Assembly: GCF_000224085.1 (NCBI RefSeq)
Contig: NC_015945.1
Span: 2,596,501-2,660,500 of the forward strand
DNA from: Allomuricauda ruestringensis DSM 13258
Lineage (GTDB): Bacteria > Bacteroidota > Bacteroidia > Flavobacteriales > Flavobacteriaceae
DNA: 64,000 bases
Reading direction: 5' to 3'
The notes beneath the pieces were generated by a model. It was not told the DNA's origin and did not search any database. It saw only the letters and a program-made list of their open reading frames with translations. Shown piece by piece: positions 28,227-37,832 of this stretch; the stretch's first letter is position 1; each line of letters starts with the position of its first letter. Made by a program: the position numbers and the translations under genes.

Positions 28227-29417
28227 ATGAAAAAGGTTGTTGTTGGACTTTCTGGGGGAGTGGATTCAAGTGTAGCTGCCTATTTGCTCAAAGAGCAGGG
28301 GTATGACGTAATAGGGCTGTTTATGAAGAACTGGCATGACGATTCCGTGACCATTTCGGAGGAATGCCCTTGGTTGGAGGACAGTAACGATGCATTGATC
28401 GTGGCCGAAAAACTGGGAATCCCTTTCCAAACCGTTGATTTGAGTGCGGAGTACAAGGAGCGCATTGTGGATTATATGTTCAATGAGTACGAAAGAGGAA
28501 GAACCCCAAATCCAGATGTGCTTTGCAATCGGGAGATAAAATTTGATGTGTTTATGAAAATCGCCCTGCAACTGGGGGCTGATTACGTAGCAACGGGACA
28601 TTATTGCAGAAAAGGAACCATCCAAAATGATGATGGTACGGAAACCTACCAGTTATTGTCCGGTAAAGACCTGAACAAAGACCAATCCTATTTTCTTTGT
28701 CAATTGTCGCAAGAACAATTGTCCAAGACCTTGTTCCCAATTGGTGAATTGTTGAAGCCTGAGGTTCGAAAAATAGCAGCAGACAATAATTTGATTACGG
28801 CCGATAAAAAGGACTCTCAAGGATTATGTTTTATCGGAAAAGTACATCTGCCCGAGTTTTTGCAACAAAAATTAAAGCCCAAAAAAGGGGTAATCGTGGA
28901 AGTGCCGAATGATGCCGCACAATTTTCGATCACTGTTCCAGCATTTCAGAATGAGCGGGAAAAATTGGTTTTCCAAGCCGAAAAGCCTGTGTATTCCGAA
29001 ACAGACGGGAAAGTGGTCGGGGAGCACCAAGGCGCGCATTATTTTACCATTGGGCAGCGAAAAGGCCTCAATGTGGGCGGAACCAAGGAACCTTTGTTCG
29101 TAATCGATACCGATGTGGAGAAGAACATCATCTATACCGGTCAGGGGAAAACGCATCCGGGGCTCTTAAGAAATACGCTGTTCATAAAGGAGGATGAACT
29201 CCATTGGGTACGCCCGGATTTGGCTTTGCAGGAGGATGAAACCATGGAAGTTATGGCGAGAATTCGATATCGACAGCCATTGCAAGCGGCAACACTCTAC
29301 AAAGTAGGGAACGGTTTGTACATGGATTTCAAAGAAAAACAGTCCGCCATTACCGAAGGGCAGTTTGCCGCATGGTATAGCAATGATGAGTTGATCGGGT
29401 CAGGAGTGATTTCTTAA
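28227..29417 (+). CDS. mnmA: tRNA-specific 2-thiouridylase MnmA
   Basis: Protein of 396 residues. MnmA adds sulfur to uridine 34 of Lys, Glu and Gln tRNAs using ATP and a persulfide. The PP-loop is [15 protein letters not shown] at residues 5-19. The catalytic Cys pair lies in [12 protein letters not shown] and [18 protein letters not shown] and [12 protein letters not shown] are further family motifs. The C-terminal half is the beta-barrel domain. Complete. The similarity of its PP-loop DNA to guaA is due to the shared ATPase fold. Confidence 0.95.
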   Translation: MKKVVVGLSGGVDSSVAAYLLKEQGYDVIGLFMKNWHDDSVTISEECPWLEDSNDALIVAEKLGIPFQTVDLSAEYKERIVDYMFNEYERGRTPNPDVLCNREIKFDVFMKIALQLGADYVATGHYCRKGTIQNDDGTETYQLLSGKDLNKDQSYFLCQLSQEQLSKTLFPIGELLKPEVRKIAADNNLITADKKDSQGLCFIGKVHLPEFLQQKLKPKKGVIVEVPNDAAQFSITVPAFQNEREKLVFQAEKPVYSETDGKVVGEHQGAHYFTIGQRKGLNVGGTKEPLFVIDTDVEKNIIYTGQGKTHPGLLRNTLFIKEDELHWVRPDLALQEDETMEVMARIRYRQPLQAATLYKVGNGLYMDFKEKQSAITEGQFAAWYSNDELIGSGVIS

Positions 29418-29471
29418 CCGGAATCCTTATTTATTTTGTTTATTTTGGTGGAAATCTGAATCCAAACTTTC

Positions 29472-30413
29472 ATGCAAAATAAAATCACACAACTTTTTGG
29501 AATAGAATACCCTATCATCCAAGCGGGAATGGTCTGGGCCAGCGGTTGGCGTTTGGCCTCTGCGGTTTCCAATGCAGGTGGATTGGGATTACTTGGGGCG
29601 GGAAGTATGTATCCCGAGGTGTTGGAGGAGCACATCATAAAATGTAAAAAAGCAACCGATAGGCCTTTTGGGGTCAATGTTCCCATGTTGTATCCCGACA
29701 TTGAAAAGTTGATGGACATAATTGTTGGCCAAGAGGTGAAAATTGTATTTACTTCTGCGGGAAATCCGAAAACCTGGACCAAATTTCTTCAAGAGAAAGG
29801 AATTACCGTGGTTCATGTGGTGAGCAGTGTAAAGTTTGCATTGAAAGCCCAAGAAGCCGGAGTGGATGCCATAGTGGCTGAGGGTTTTGAAGCTGGTGGA
29901 CATAACGGAAGGGATGAGACCACGACCATGGTATTGATACCTTCTGTAAAAGAGAAAATACAAATACCCTTAATTGCCGCTGGAGGTATTGCCACGGGCA
30001 GGGCTATGTTGGCAGCTATGGTTTTGGGTGCTGATGGCGTTCAAGTAGGGAGTAGGTTTGTAGCCTCCCCTGAAGCATCGTCCCACGAACTCTTTAAAAA
30101 GAGGGTGGTTGATGCACAAGAGGGTGATACCCAATTGACCTTGAAGGAATTGGCACCTGTAAGATTGCTCAAAAACAAATTTTTTAAAGATGTACAGGAA
30201 GCCTATGCCAAAGGTGCTTCCATAGAAGATTTAAAAATCTTATTGGGAAGGGCCCGGGCCAAACGCGGCATGTTTGAAGGGGATATGGAAGAAGGGGAAC
30301 TGGAAATAGGCCAAGTTTCCGGCTTGATCCATAACATAACACCTGCAGCGGAAATAGTTAAAGAATTAATGGCTGAGTTCAATCAGGCAAAAGCGGAAAT
30401 TCAGCACTATTAA
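29472..30413 (+). CDS. Nitronate monooxygenase / FabK-like FMN enzyme
   Basis: Protein of 313 residues. The TIM-barrel FMN family includes nitronate monooxygenase and enoyl-ACP reductase II. Marks: the opening YPIIQAGMVWASGW, NAGGLGLLGAGS, AEGFEAGGHNGRDE with the active-site His, PLIAAGGIATGRAM and GADGVQVGSRFVAS. The order matches the 2-nitropropane-dioxygenase family. NMO and FabK cannot be separated safely by eye; the lack of FabK context (no fatty-acid synthesis genes nearby) favours NMO. It follows mnmA by 54 bases, probably on the same transcript. Confidence 0.88.
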   Translation: MQNKITQLFGIEYPIIQAGMVWASGWRLASAVSNAGGLGLLGAGSMYPEVLEEHIIKCKKATDRPFGVNVPMLYPDIEKLMDIIVGQEVKIVFTSAGNPKTWTKFLQEKGITVVHVVSSVKFALKAQEAGVDAIVAEGFEAGGHNGRDETTTMVLIPSVKEKIQIPLIAAGGIATGRAMLAAMVLGADGVQVGSRFVASPEASSHELFKKRVVDAQEGDTQLTLKELAPVRLLKNKFFKDVQEAYAKGASIEDLKILLGRARAKRGMFEGDMEEGELEIGQVSGLIHNITPAAEIVKELMAEFNQAKAEIQHY

Positions 30414-30462
30414 AGCATTACGCTATAAGTTTAGGAAACTTTTAATACTTTTACCCTGCGCA

Positions 30463-30936
30463 ATGAGAACACTAATCCCCACACTACTCTTCTTTGTGCT
30501 CGCCTCGCATTGCCATGGGCAAGTGGAGCGGGACAAAGCACTCCATTTTTTGGGAGGTAATCTCTTTGGCCTTGCTGGGGCCGGAATTGCCAAGCAAGCC
30601 ACTGATGGTAATCGAATATGGACTTTTGTAGGTTCGGTAGCGGGGAGTACCCTTATCGGTCTGGCCAAAGAAACCGTGGATGCAGGGCAGCGACCAAATG
30701 GTTGGGACAACGATGATCTCGCCGCAACCATTTTAGGGGGCGTTACCGTGGGCGTTACCATAGACCTTTTCTCTAAAAAAGATGATAGAAGGCACTTGCG
30801 CGGTCGTTACTCTAACCTAAATTTGAAGAAGCGAGAACAGTTTCTTCACCCAAAATCGGAATTTGTTGTATTGGATGGCAAACTCCCGTCATTGAATACA
30901 TTGGGGCTTTCCAATCGGGAGTTTAGTGTTGAATAA
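30463..30936 (+). CDS. Exported hypothetical protein, YfiM/DUF2279-like
   Basis: Protein of 157 residues with a signal peptide ending CHGQ. The pattern VERDKALHFLGGNLFGLAGAG, then GLAKETVDAGQR, then DNDDLAATILGG is shared with small YfiM/DUF2279-type envelope proteins (similarity by motif memory). Glycine-rich helices suggest membrane association. The C-terminal 50 residues are basic and polar. No function known. Confidence 0.65.
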   Translation: MRTLIPTLLFFVLASHCHGQVERDKALHFLGGNLFGLAGAGIAKQATDGNRIWTFVGSVAGSTLIGLAKETVDAGQRPNGWDNDDLAATILGGVTVGVTIDLFSKKDDRRHLRGRYSNLNLKKREQFLHPKSEFVVLDGKLPSLNTLGLSNREFSVE

Positions 30937-30983
30937 TTTTACGGATACTTGTTGTCACATCGAGCACCCGCCTGTACGGTCGC

Positions 30984-32315
30984 TTAAATAATCCCCCTAG
31001 CTTTTATTTCTAGGTATTTATTGATGGTGTTGACGGTCAATTCCTCGGGTTTGGTCAAAATGGTCTGGATGCCATATTTCTGAAGTTCTTTTTGCATCAG
31101 CCGTTTTTCCATAGAGAACTTTTCCGCAATGGTTTTATGGTAGATTGCCTGTAAATCTTCTGCATCTTCTGCAACAAGGGATTCCAGCTCCGTATTTTCA
31201 AAGAAAATAACTACCAGTACATGTTTTTTGGCCATGGCCAGTATAAAGGGCAATTGACGTTTTAAGCCGGATATGTGCTCAAAATTAGTGTAGAGCAATA
31301 ATAGACTTCGTTGGTTGACCTTTCGTTTTACCTGGGCGTACAATAAGCCAAAATCTGAATCGGAAAAAGCAGTGGAAATATTGTACAGATTTTCCATGAT
31401 AGTATTTAGGTGCGTGATTTTCTGCACGGCGGGAACAAAGGTTTCAATTTTTTTGGAGAATGTGAGCAATCCTGTTTTATCGTTTCGTTTTAGGGCAACA
31501 TTGGAAAAGGCCAAGGCCGAATTGATAGCATAATCCAATAGGCTCAAGCCATTAAAGGGCATTTTCATGACCCTTCCCGTATCAATTATGGAATAAATGG
31601 GCTGTGACCTTTCATCTTGGTATTGGTTTACCATTAATTGGTTCTTTTTTGCCGTGGCTTTCCAATTTATGGTTCGCACATCGTCCCCTTTAATGTATTC
31701 TTTGATCTGTTCAAACTCTTGGGTATGTCCAATGCGTCTTATTTTCTTCAGTCCAAATTCCGTCAAACGATTGCTTGTGGCCAAAAAATCGTATTGCTGC
31801 ATTTGTATGATGGAAGGATAAACCGGCACCATTTGGTCCTTTTGGAACACAAATTTCCTTTTGATGATGCGTAGGGGAGAGGATGCAAATACAATTAGGT
31901 TGCCGAAAACATATTCGCCACGTTCCACAGGACGTACTGAGTATTCGAAAAAATGTGGTTGGCCTCTTAGTAATTGAGTTTTATGTTCAAAATCCCTTTT
32001 TTGGAACTGAACCGGTAATTCATCGATTATGGAAACGGCTGTTCTGAAAGGGTATTTGGAGCTTAGATGTACCGATAGTATATTTTGATCGCTGTTCGAT
32101 AATTTTTGGGGCAGGTTCCGCTGGGCTTTGATGGCCTTGGAGGTCGAGAACAATAAATAGAGGTCGAACACAAGGAGTACCATCAAAAGAAACACCAACA
32201 ACCAAGCTATAGGGTATAGGAGCGGTACCCAATAAGAAATTACAAAACATGCGGAAAGCACGGCGATGTACCTAAAAAAAGTGTTGTGGATGTATAGCGA
32301 CCGAATGAATGCCAT
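30984..32315 (-). CDS. DUF58 domain protein
   Basis: Protein of 443 residues. Two N-terminal transmembrane helices (about 10-55) precede a beta-rich region; the DUF58 core is IRRIGHTQEFEQIKEYIKGD, then VRTINWKATAKKNQLMVNQY, followed by a von-Willebrand-A-like fold with IYSIIDTGRVM. DUF58 proteins accompany MoxR ATPases. It is the last of six minus-strand genes; the ATPase gene ends 3 bases before it starts. Confidence 0.9.
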   Translation of the reverse strand: MAFIRSLYIHNTFFRYIAVLSACFVISYWVPLLYPIAWLLVFLLMVLLVFDLYLLFSTSKAIKAQRNLPQKLSNSDQNILSVHLSSKYPFRTAVSIIDELPVQFQKRDFEHKTQLLRGQPHFFEYSVRPVERGEYVFGNLIVFASSPLRIIKRKFVFQKDQMVPVYPSIIQMQQYDFLATSNRLTEFGLKKIRRIGHTQEFEQIKEYIKGDDVRTINWKATAKKNQLMVNQYQDERSQPIYSIIDTGRVMKMPFNGLSLLDYAINSALAFSNVALKRNDKTGLLTFSKKIETFVPAVQKITHLNTIMENLYNISTAFSDSDFGLLYAQVKRKVNQRSLLLLYTNFEHISGLKRQLPFILAMAKKHVLVVIFFENTELESLVAEDAEDLQAIYHKTIAEKFSMEKRLMQKELQKYGIQTILTKPEELTVNTINKYLEIKARGII

Positions 32316-32317
32316 GC

Positions 32318-33301
32318 TTATCGAGGGATTTCAACAGACTCCATGATCATGGAAACTACATTTTCGGTGGTCATGCCTTCCATTTCCCTTTCCGGGGTTA
32401 AAATTACGCGATGGTTTAGCACGGGAACCAAGGCTTTTTTTACGTCTTCGGGAATCACAAAATCCCGTCCGGAAATGGCTGCAAATGCTTTGGCCGAGGT
32501 CAAGGTGGCAATGGAAGCCCTTGGTGAAGCGCCCAGATACAAATGTGGATGGTTTCTGGTTTGTATTATAATGTTGGCGATGTAATCCAATATTTTTTGC
32601 TCCACGACCACTTCGTGAATGTTCTTTTTGAATTCCAACAGTTTTTTAGGGGTAAGTACTGCCTTAATTTGGTCTTGTGGTTTTTCGCCCTTGCGTTCGT
32701 GGTGGTTTTGTAAAATCACAACTTCTTCTTCAACGGACGGATAATCCACTTTGATCTTAAAAAGGAACCGATCCAGTTGTGCTTCGGGCAGGGCATAGGT
32801 TCCTTCTTGCTCTATGGGATTTTGGGTGGCCAATACCATAAATGGTTGCCCCATTTTGTAGGTAGTGCCGTCCACGGTGGCCTGCCGTTCTTCCATCGTC
32901 TCAAAAAGAGCCGCTTGTGTTTTGGCCGGGGCACGGTTTATCTCATCGATCAAAATAATATTGGAGAAGATAGGGCCTTTTTTAAACTCAAACTCCGTGG
33001 TTTTGGTATTAAAAACGGAAGTTCCCAAAATGTCACTTGGCATCAAATCGGGCGTAAACTGAATTCGGCTGAACTCTGTTTTGAGCGTTTTTGCGAAGAG
33101 CTTGGCGGTCACGGTCTTCGCAATGCCGGGAACACCCTCGATCAGCGCATGTCCATCGGCCAAAATGGAAATGATCAGAAGTTCTATAAAATCCTTTTGG
33201 CCCACGATAATGGTGGATAATTCTTTTTTTATTTGTTTTACGGTTTCCCTCAATTCTTCCAAGGGAACTCTATTGTCAAAGTTCAAGTCGTTATTTTCCA
33301 T
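32318..33301 (-). CDS. MoxR-family AAA+ ATPase
   Basis: Protein of 327 residues from ATG 33301 (a TTG one codon earlier is possible). Walker A is EGVPGIAKT, Walker B ILIDEINRAPAKTQAALFE, sensor-1 ATQNPIEQEGTYALPEAQLDRF, and the lid holds GASPRASIAL-like GASPRASIATL. MoxR ATPases act as chaperones for VWA or DUF58 partners; that partner is the next gene. The start overlaps the end of the DUF4350 gene by 11 bases. Confidence 0.95.
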   Translation of the reverse strand: MENNDLNFDNRVPLEELRETVKQIKKELSTIIVGQKDFIELLIISILADGHALIEGVPGIAKTVTAKLFAKTLKTEFSRIQFTPDLMPSDILGTSVFNTKTTEFEFKKGPIFSNIILIDEINRAPAKTQAALFETMEERQATVDGTTYKMGQPFMVLATQNPIEQEGTYALPEAQLDRFLFKIKVDYPSVEEEVVILQNHHERKGEKPQDQIKAVLTPKKLLEFKKNIHEVVVEQKILDYIANIIIQTRNHPHLYLGASPRASIATLTSAKAFAAISGRDFVIPEDVKKALVPVLNHRVILTPEREMEGMTTENVVSMIMESVEIPR

Positions 33302-34505
33302 CAACGTTTGCTTTAAATGCTTCTATTTTTTGATTCAGGTTTTTCAATTCAATTTCGGTTACATACTGTTTGGTCCTCAGTTTTGAAATCATGCCTATCA
33401 AGGCTTTTACATCTTCCAAATCGGTATTGCTCCGCATGGCCAGGTTCCGCAAGAATGTTTCATCCTCCAAATTTTGGGTGGAAACATGCAATTTGGTACG
33501 GAGGTATTCCAAAAAGTAATCAATTTTATGTTTTGTTATCAGGTGCAGTTCCCCTTTTTCAAAGTACATATCAGCTATGGTCCGCGTAAAGGCCAAGGTC
33601 TGGTTTTTTAACGGGGGTACAATGGGAATAGCACGTTGTTTCCGCTTACCTTCAAAAATAATGTAGATGAGCGCACCGATAAGGACAAGGTAATAGGCCC
33701 ATTTAAATTCTTTGGTGTTCAAAAAGAGGTACATGGGCGAAGTGTAAAAGGATTTTCCCGATTTGTGGAAGTTGTCCATGTAGATTTGTCCTTTACTGTC
33801 CAGGTAAGATAATAGTCCCGCAGTATATGCTTGATTATTATCCTTTAGGATAAAGTAGTTGGTGAATGCTTTTGGAAAACTGGTCAAAACAATCGTTCCC
33901 TTGCCAAAAGGTTGTTTTATGGTGTTTATATGTTTGGTGATGGTGTCCGTACTATCCGCTTGGGCATACACTTGACCAAGAACCGTTGTTCGTAAAGTGT
34001 CTATTTGATCAAAACCGGGGGTGTAATAATCCTTGCCAAATGTTGCCGGTTTGTTCTTGAATTTTGGATTTACGAGCTCATAATAAAAAAGAGGTTCCAG
34101 ACCGTTGTTATAAACGCTCCCTTGTTCCAAATGTAAGGTGTCCAGTAATTTTTTTTCAAAAGACCTTGAAGCTACAAATAGCATATTTCCTTGTTCCACC
34201 CATTCCAATAGGGAGTTTAATTCGGCCTCTTCAAAAGAGACGGATTCATTCACAAAAAAGTACGTGCCTTTTATGGAGTCGGTACGGGTTAGGAATTCGA
34301 AAGGCGGTTTATGGATTTGTTGTATTGCATCTGGAAAGTGCTTTTCCATCAAATCGTTCAATACAAGGGTGCCGTAAGGTATTTTATGATGGGAAACATA
34401 AGATGGGAACCAGTTGATTTTTTTTGGTTTGTTGTATTCCATCAAAAATATGGCCCCAAGGGTCAGTACACCGATCGCTATGTAAACCCAACCCTTTTTA
34501 AACAT
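33291..34505 (-). CDS. DUF4350 membrane protein
   Basis: Protein of 404 residues. An N-terminal helix (YIAIGVLTLGAIFLMEY) anchors a periplasmic DUF4350 domain (about 30-250; SYVSHHKIPYGTLVLNDLM, then EEAELNSLLEWVEQGNMLFV). A second helix near residue 270 (WAYYLVLIGALIYIIFEG) is followed by a cytoplasmic helical tail. The domain resembles a glutamine-amidotransferase-like fold without catalytic residues. It overlaps the DUF4129 gene by 8 bases and MoxR by 11. Confidence 0.87.
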   Translation of the reverse strand: MFKKGWVYIAIGVLTLGAIFLMEYNKPKKINWFPSYVSHHKIPYGTLVLNDLMEKHFPDAIQQIHKPPFEFLTRTDSIKGTYFFVNESVSFEEAELNSLLEWVEQGNMLFVASRSFEKKLLDTLHLEQGSVYNNGLEPLFYYELVNPKFKNKPATFGKDYYTPGFDQIDTLRTTVLGQVYAQADSTDTITKHINTIKQPFGKGTIVLTSFPKAFTNYFILKDNNQAYTAGLLSYLDSKGQIYMDNFHKSGKSFYTSPMYLFLNTKEFKWAYYLVLIGALIYIIFEGKRKQRAIPIVPPLKNQTLAFTRTIADMYFEKGELHLITKHKIDYFLEYLRTKLHVSTQNLEDETFLRNLAMRSNTDLEDVKALIGMISKLRTKQYVTEIELKNLNQKIEAFKANVDGK

Positions 34506-35229
34506 CTGTAATTGCGTTTTTTAAGGAATTAAATATAACTTCTGCTTTTTGGTAACGTTCGTGGTCAATATCAAATTCCCCATACCAAACGTAGTCGTAG
34601 AGCAAGGTAGCTTTCCCAAAAGCATTTTTCAGGGTGCTTTCGGAGAGTTCCGTTATGTAATCATCATTTGTTTTTTGCTGTTGCCAGTCTATCAGTTCCC
34701 GTTCCGATAATAATTGTAAGATGTAGAGGTAATAGTACCGAATGGCGAGCCTATAGTTTTTATCCGCTAGGGCATTTTTGACCAATTGTTGTATGTCCTC
34801 GTTTTTAATGATGTGTTCCTCCTCCGATAGGGACACCACATTCGGATTTTTCTTGTTTTTGCCAATCCCGTACATATTGGAGTTGACAAAGAAGCGAATT
34901 ACCAGATATAAGAATAAGACAAGGAGCAAATAGGGGAGGATCTCCAAAAAAACGGCCAAATAACCTTCGGCGTTTCCCACGCCAAAAATCCATTCAAAAA
35001 AGCGACGTAAAATAGTATAGAACCAATTGGTGACGTCGGTCCACCAACTGCTTTCGGTCTTTACTTCCTCATAATTGAACGCACTATCGTTCTTATAAGT
35101 TTCGAGGTCTTCTTTACTGAATTCAATAGGTTCAATGTCCGATTCATCATATTTGACAATGGAATCATTTTGGGCAAAAAGTATTGTCCAAGATAAAAGT
35201 AAGTATGATAAGATCAGTTTTTTGAGCAT
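34498..35229 (-). CDS. DUF4129 membrane protein
   Basis: Protein of 243 residues. A signal peptide or first helix (LILSYLLLSWTILFAQ) and a central helix (YLAVFLEILPYLLLVLFLYLVIRFF) flank a periplasmic piece; the C-terminal DUF4129 domain (about 150-240) has NYRLAIRYYYLYILQLL and TNDDYITEL. In actinobacteria DUF4129 also sits with MoxR/DUF58. The gene starts one base before the stop of the preceding one ends, so the operon is tightly packed. Confidence 0.85.
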   Translation of the reverse strand: MLKKLILSYLLLSWTILFAQNDSIVKYDESDIEPIEFSKEDLETYKNDSAFNYEEVKTESSWWTDVTNWFYTILRRFFEWIFGVGNAEGYLAVFLEILPYLLLVLFLYLVIRFFVNSNMYGIGKNKKNPNVVSLSEEEHIIKNEDIQQLVKNALADKNYRLAIRYYYLYILQLLSERELIDWQQQKTNDDYITELSESTLKNAFGKATLLYDYVWYGEFDIDHERYQKAEVIFNSLKNAITDV

Positions 35230-36123
35230 CTATTCCTCTGAAGGTTTCCCAAGGCTTTCAATACGTTCAAAAGTACCTGTAAAATTTTTCTTTTCGTTGA
35301 GGTTGAAAAATATCAAGGATGTGGACACTAAAAAAATAATGTTCATCAGGAACCTGACCAAGGTGCTCAATATATTTAGCAAAAGATATATGGGGTCGTT
35401 AAAAACATTAAAATTCTCCGCATCCATTTCGCCGGAAAACACGCCCATTTTAATCCACGTGTAGATAATGGTTGGCAAACTAAAGGCATAGGTGGCAATG
35501 GCAACAATAATGTAAACTACAAAAAGGGTCACAAAGGTCATCCACCAATTTTCTTTGATCAAGGTAAAACTATACTGGTAGGATTCCATGGCGTCTTTTT
35601 TAAGGAATACCAAAATGGCAAACGAAACGGATAAGGGTACGGCAAGGTAAATCCCGGGAATTAAACAAAATATTGCGCCTATCATTACGGACAAACCGAC
35701 CAAAATTCCCAAACCGATCAGAGACCAAAAAGAACCATATACGCCTTGACGGATTTCATCATAATTTACGGCTCCTTTGTTGTTGATATATGATTTTATG
35801 TAGTGCAACACGGTTCCCTGCGCCAGAACATAGGCCGCGATAGAACTTAGTATCAAGGCCAATATGGCAAAAACCATAATAAATGGTGAATATGTTTGGG
35901 TAGCCGTTGGATTGCCGATGGCACTCAGATTAAAAATATCCCCAATGGTAAACATATAAAACCCCATGGAAATCAGCATGATCACAATGTAGGGGCCTAC
36001 AATTTTTAAAATGGTGCTAAAAAAAGGTTTAAACTCATTTCTGATAAAGCCAAAGGAATCGGAAAGTATCTCTCCCAATTCCCGTTGTTTTTTAAATTCG
36101 ATGTAGTTATTGGATGTCTGCAT
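35230..36123 (-). CDS. Polytopic membrane protein of the MoxR/DUF58 operon
   Basis: Protein of 297 residues with about six transmembrane helices (IVGPYIVIMLISMGFYMF; FIMVFAILALILSSIAAYVLA; LIGLGILVGLSVMIGAIFCL, and others). The cytoplasmic N-terminus reads YIEFKKQRELGEILSDSFGFIR. The LIPGIYLAVPLSVSFAI stretch is typical for the glycerophosphodiesterase-associated membrane domain family, but no catalytic domain is present. It abuts DUF4129 with no spacer and overlaps the SpoIIM gene by 17 bases. Confidence 0.75.
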   Translation of the reverse strand: MQTSNNYIEFKKQRELGEILSDSFGFIRNEFKPFFSTILKIVGPYIVIMLISMGFYMFTIGDIFNLSAIGNPTATQTYSPFIMVFAILALILSSIAAYVLAQGTVLHYIKSYINNKGAVNYDEIRQGVYGSFWSLIGLGILVGLSVMIGAIFCLIPGIYLAVPLSVSFAILVFLKKDAMESYQYSFTLIKENWWMTFVTLFVVYIIVAIATYAFSLPTIIYTWIKMGVFSGEMDAENFNVFNDPIYLLLNILSTLVRFLMNIIFLVSTSLIFFNLNEKKNFTGTFERIESLGKPSEE

Positions 36124-37078
36124 GAGCGGTTTTTCTGTGGATTTGGTATGGATAAATGATGTAGTAAAAAATTATTAAGGACAACGATCCCAGTATGATG
36201 AAAATTGCCAACCCATCCGGCATTTCGGTGTGTCTGGTGACGAAGCCTTCCAAAAAACCCGCAATAATAAAAAAAGGAACTGTGCTTACCATTATTTTTA
36301 GCCCGTTTTTAACCCCTCGTTTAAAAGATTCCAGTCGAGTATAAGTGCCCGGAAAAAGTAAGCCATTGGCCAAGACCAGTCCGGCGCATCCTGCAATAAT
36401 TATTACGGATATTTCAATGGTTCCATGGATCCATATGGTTCGGGCCGATTCCCACAATAGTCCTTTTTCATAAAAAAAGTATTGGAAACTCCCCAGCATA
36501 ATTCCGTTCTGTAGTAAAATGTATAGCGTACCGACCCCTAAAAAAATACCAAATGCAAATGCGTAAATGGCCACTTTAATATTGTTGATGGTAATGCCCA
36601 AAAACATATTGAACGCCCCTTGTTCTTTGTAAACCGCCATAGGGTCGCCTTTTTCAATATTTTCTAGTGTCATATTCACATATCCATTGCCTAGTATGGA
36701 TCGCACAAAATCACCCTCGTTGGCAGAGGAGAATGCGCCAATGGTCACAAAAAAGGCAAATACCAAGAAAGAAATCAATAATTCCCTGTGGTGGGCTATG
36801 AACATGGTCGGAAATTCTGTTTTCCAAAAATGGACAATACGATTTCGGGATTCCCGTTTGGTCTTATATATTTTTTGATGGGCTTGGGAGGCAAGGGTGT
36901 TCAGGTAAACCTGTGTGTTGCTCCCAGGGTAAAAGGTCTTGGCGTAACTCAGGTGATCGGTGATCTCAATGTAAAGATCCGAAAGCTCATCGGGGTGAAG
37001 TTGCCCTTTATTGAGCAAGGCATTTTCAAAAGCGGCCCATTTATCCTTATTTTGCCTAACAAAAGCGGCTTCGCGCAT
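36107..37078 (-). CDS. Stage II sporulation protein M (DUF95) family membrane protein
   Basis: Protein of 323 residues; first gene of the minus-strand operon. The cytoplasmic N-terminus (FVRQNKDKWAAFENAL) precedes the DUF95/SpoIIM membrane domain with five to six helices; WIHGTIEISVIIIAGCAGLVLANGLL carries the conserved HG.-E pattern of the family. Non-sporulating bacteria keep SpoIIM homologues next to RDD, MoxR and DUF58 genes as here. The divergent RDD gene starts 35 bases away, so both promoters share a very short region. Confidence 0.92.
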   Translation of the reverse strand: MREAAFVRQNKDKWAAFENALLNKGQLHPDELSDLYIEITDHLSYAKTFYPGSNTQVYLNTLASQAHQKIYKTKRESRNRIVHFWKTEFPTMFIAHHRELLISFLVFAFFVTIGAFSSANEGDFVRSILGNGYVNMTLENIEKGDPMAVYKEQGAFNMFLGITINNIKVAIYAFAFGIFLGVGTLYILLQNGIMLGSFQYFFYEKGLLWESARTIWIHGTIEISVIIIAGCAGLVLANGLLFPGTYTRLESFKRGVKNGLKIMVSTVPFFIIAGFLEGFVTRHTEMPDGLAIFIILGSLSLIIFYYIIYPYQIHRKTAHADIQ

Positions 37079-37113
37079 TAAATTTGATGGTTTGTAAGTA
37101 AAGAAACTAAAAT

Positions 37114-37830
37114 ATGGAACAATTTCAAATAGAAACGGCCCAAAATATAACCATCAGCCAAAACACATCCCACCTTGGTGAGCGCATGCTGGCTTATATT
37201 ATTGATAGTTTCATCATTTTGGTATACACCATTTTAGTTATTGTTTTTTTGATTTCCATTGAGGTTGATATGGACGACCAATGGGTTTTTTATTTGATAC
37301 TTACCTTGCCCGCTTTTTTTTATTATCTGCTTTTTGAAACCTTGATGGATGGCAAGACCATTGGAAAGGGGGCCATGAATTTACGAGTAGTAAAATTGGA
37401 TGGTTCCAAACCTAATTTTGGAAATTATTTTGTGCGATGGGCCCTTCGAATTATCGATGTGGGCCTTACCTCCGGAGGTGCTGCCGTGTTGACCATTCTA
37501 ATTAGGGGAAAGGGACAGCGAATCGGTGATATTGCTGCAGGAACCACGGTGATAAGTGAAAAGAAGCGAGTATCGTTGTCCGATACTTTGTTAAGGGAAC
37601 TGCCGGAGGATTACAAGCCCACATTTCCGCAGGTAACTGTTTTTAAAGACCAGGAAATGCAAACCATCAAAGAGTTGTACGATAAGGCCAAAATAAATGG
37701 CAATCACAATATTATAGTATCGTTGGATAAACGCATCAAAGAAGTATTGGGGGTGCAGACAGTTCTGCAGCCCATCGAATTTGTAGATGTTGTCATCAAG
37801 GATTACAACTACTATACACAAAAAATGTAG
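37114..37830 (+). CDS. RDD family membrane protein
   Basis: Protein of 238 residues. The RDD domain (about 18-150) has two or three helices: LGERMLAYIIDSFIILVYTI with the conserved Arg and Asp, FLISI, YLILTLPAFFYYLLFE, then GKTIGKGAMNLRVVKLDG. A cytoplasmic C-terminal tail of 85 residues follows. It is divergent from the SpoIIM gene, and this pair is conserved in Bacteroidota, so it is likely part of the same system. The TRIC-type gene follows after 2 bases. Confidence 0.9.
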   Translation: MEQFQIETAQNITISQNTSHLGERMLAYIIDSFIILVYTILVIVFLISIEVDMDDQWVFYLILTLPAFFYYLLFETLMDGKTIGKGAMNLRVVKLDGSKPNFGNYFVRWALRIIDVGLTSGGAAVLTILIRGKGQRIGDIAAGTTVISEKKRVSLSDTLLRELPEDYKPTFPQVTVFKDQEMQTIKELYDKAKINGNHNIIVSLDKRIKEVLGVQTVLQPIEFVDVVIKDYNYYTQKM

Positions 37831-37832
37831 TC

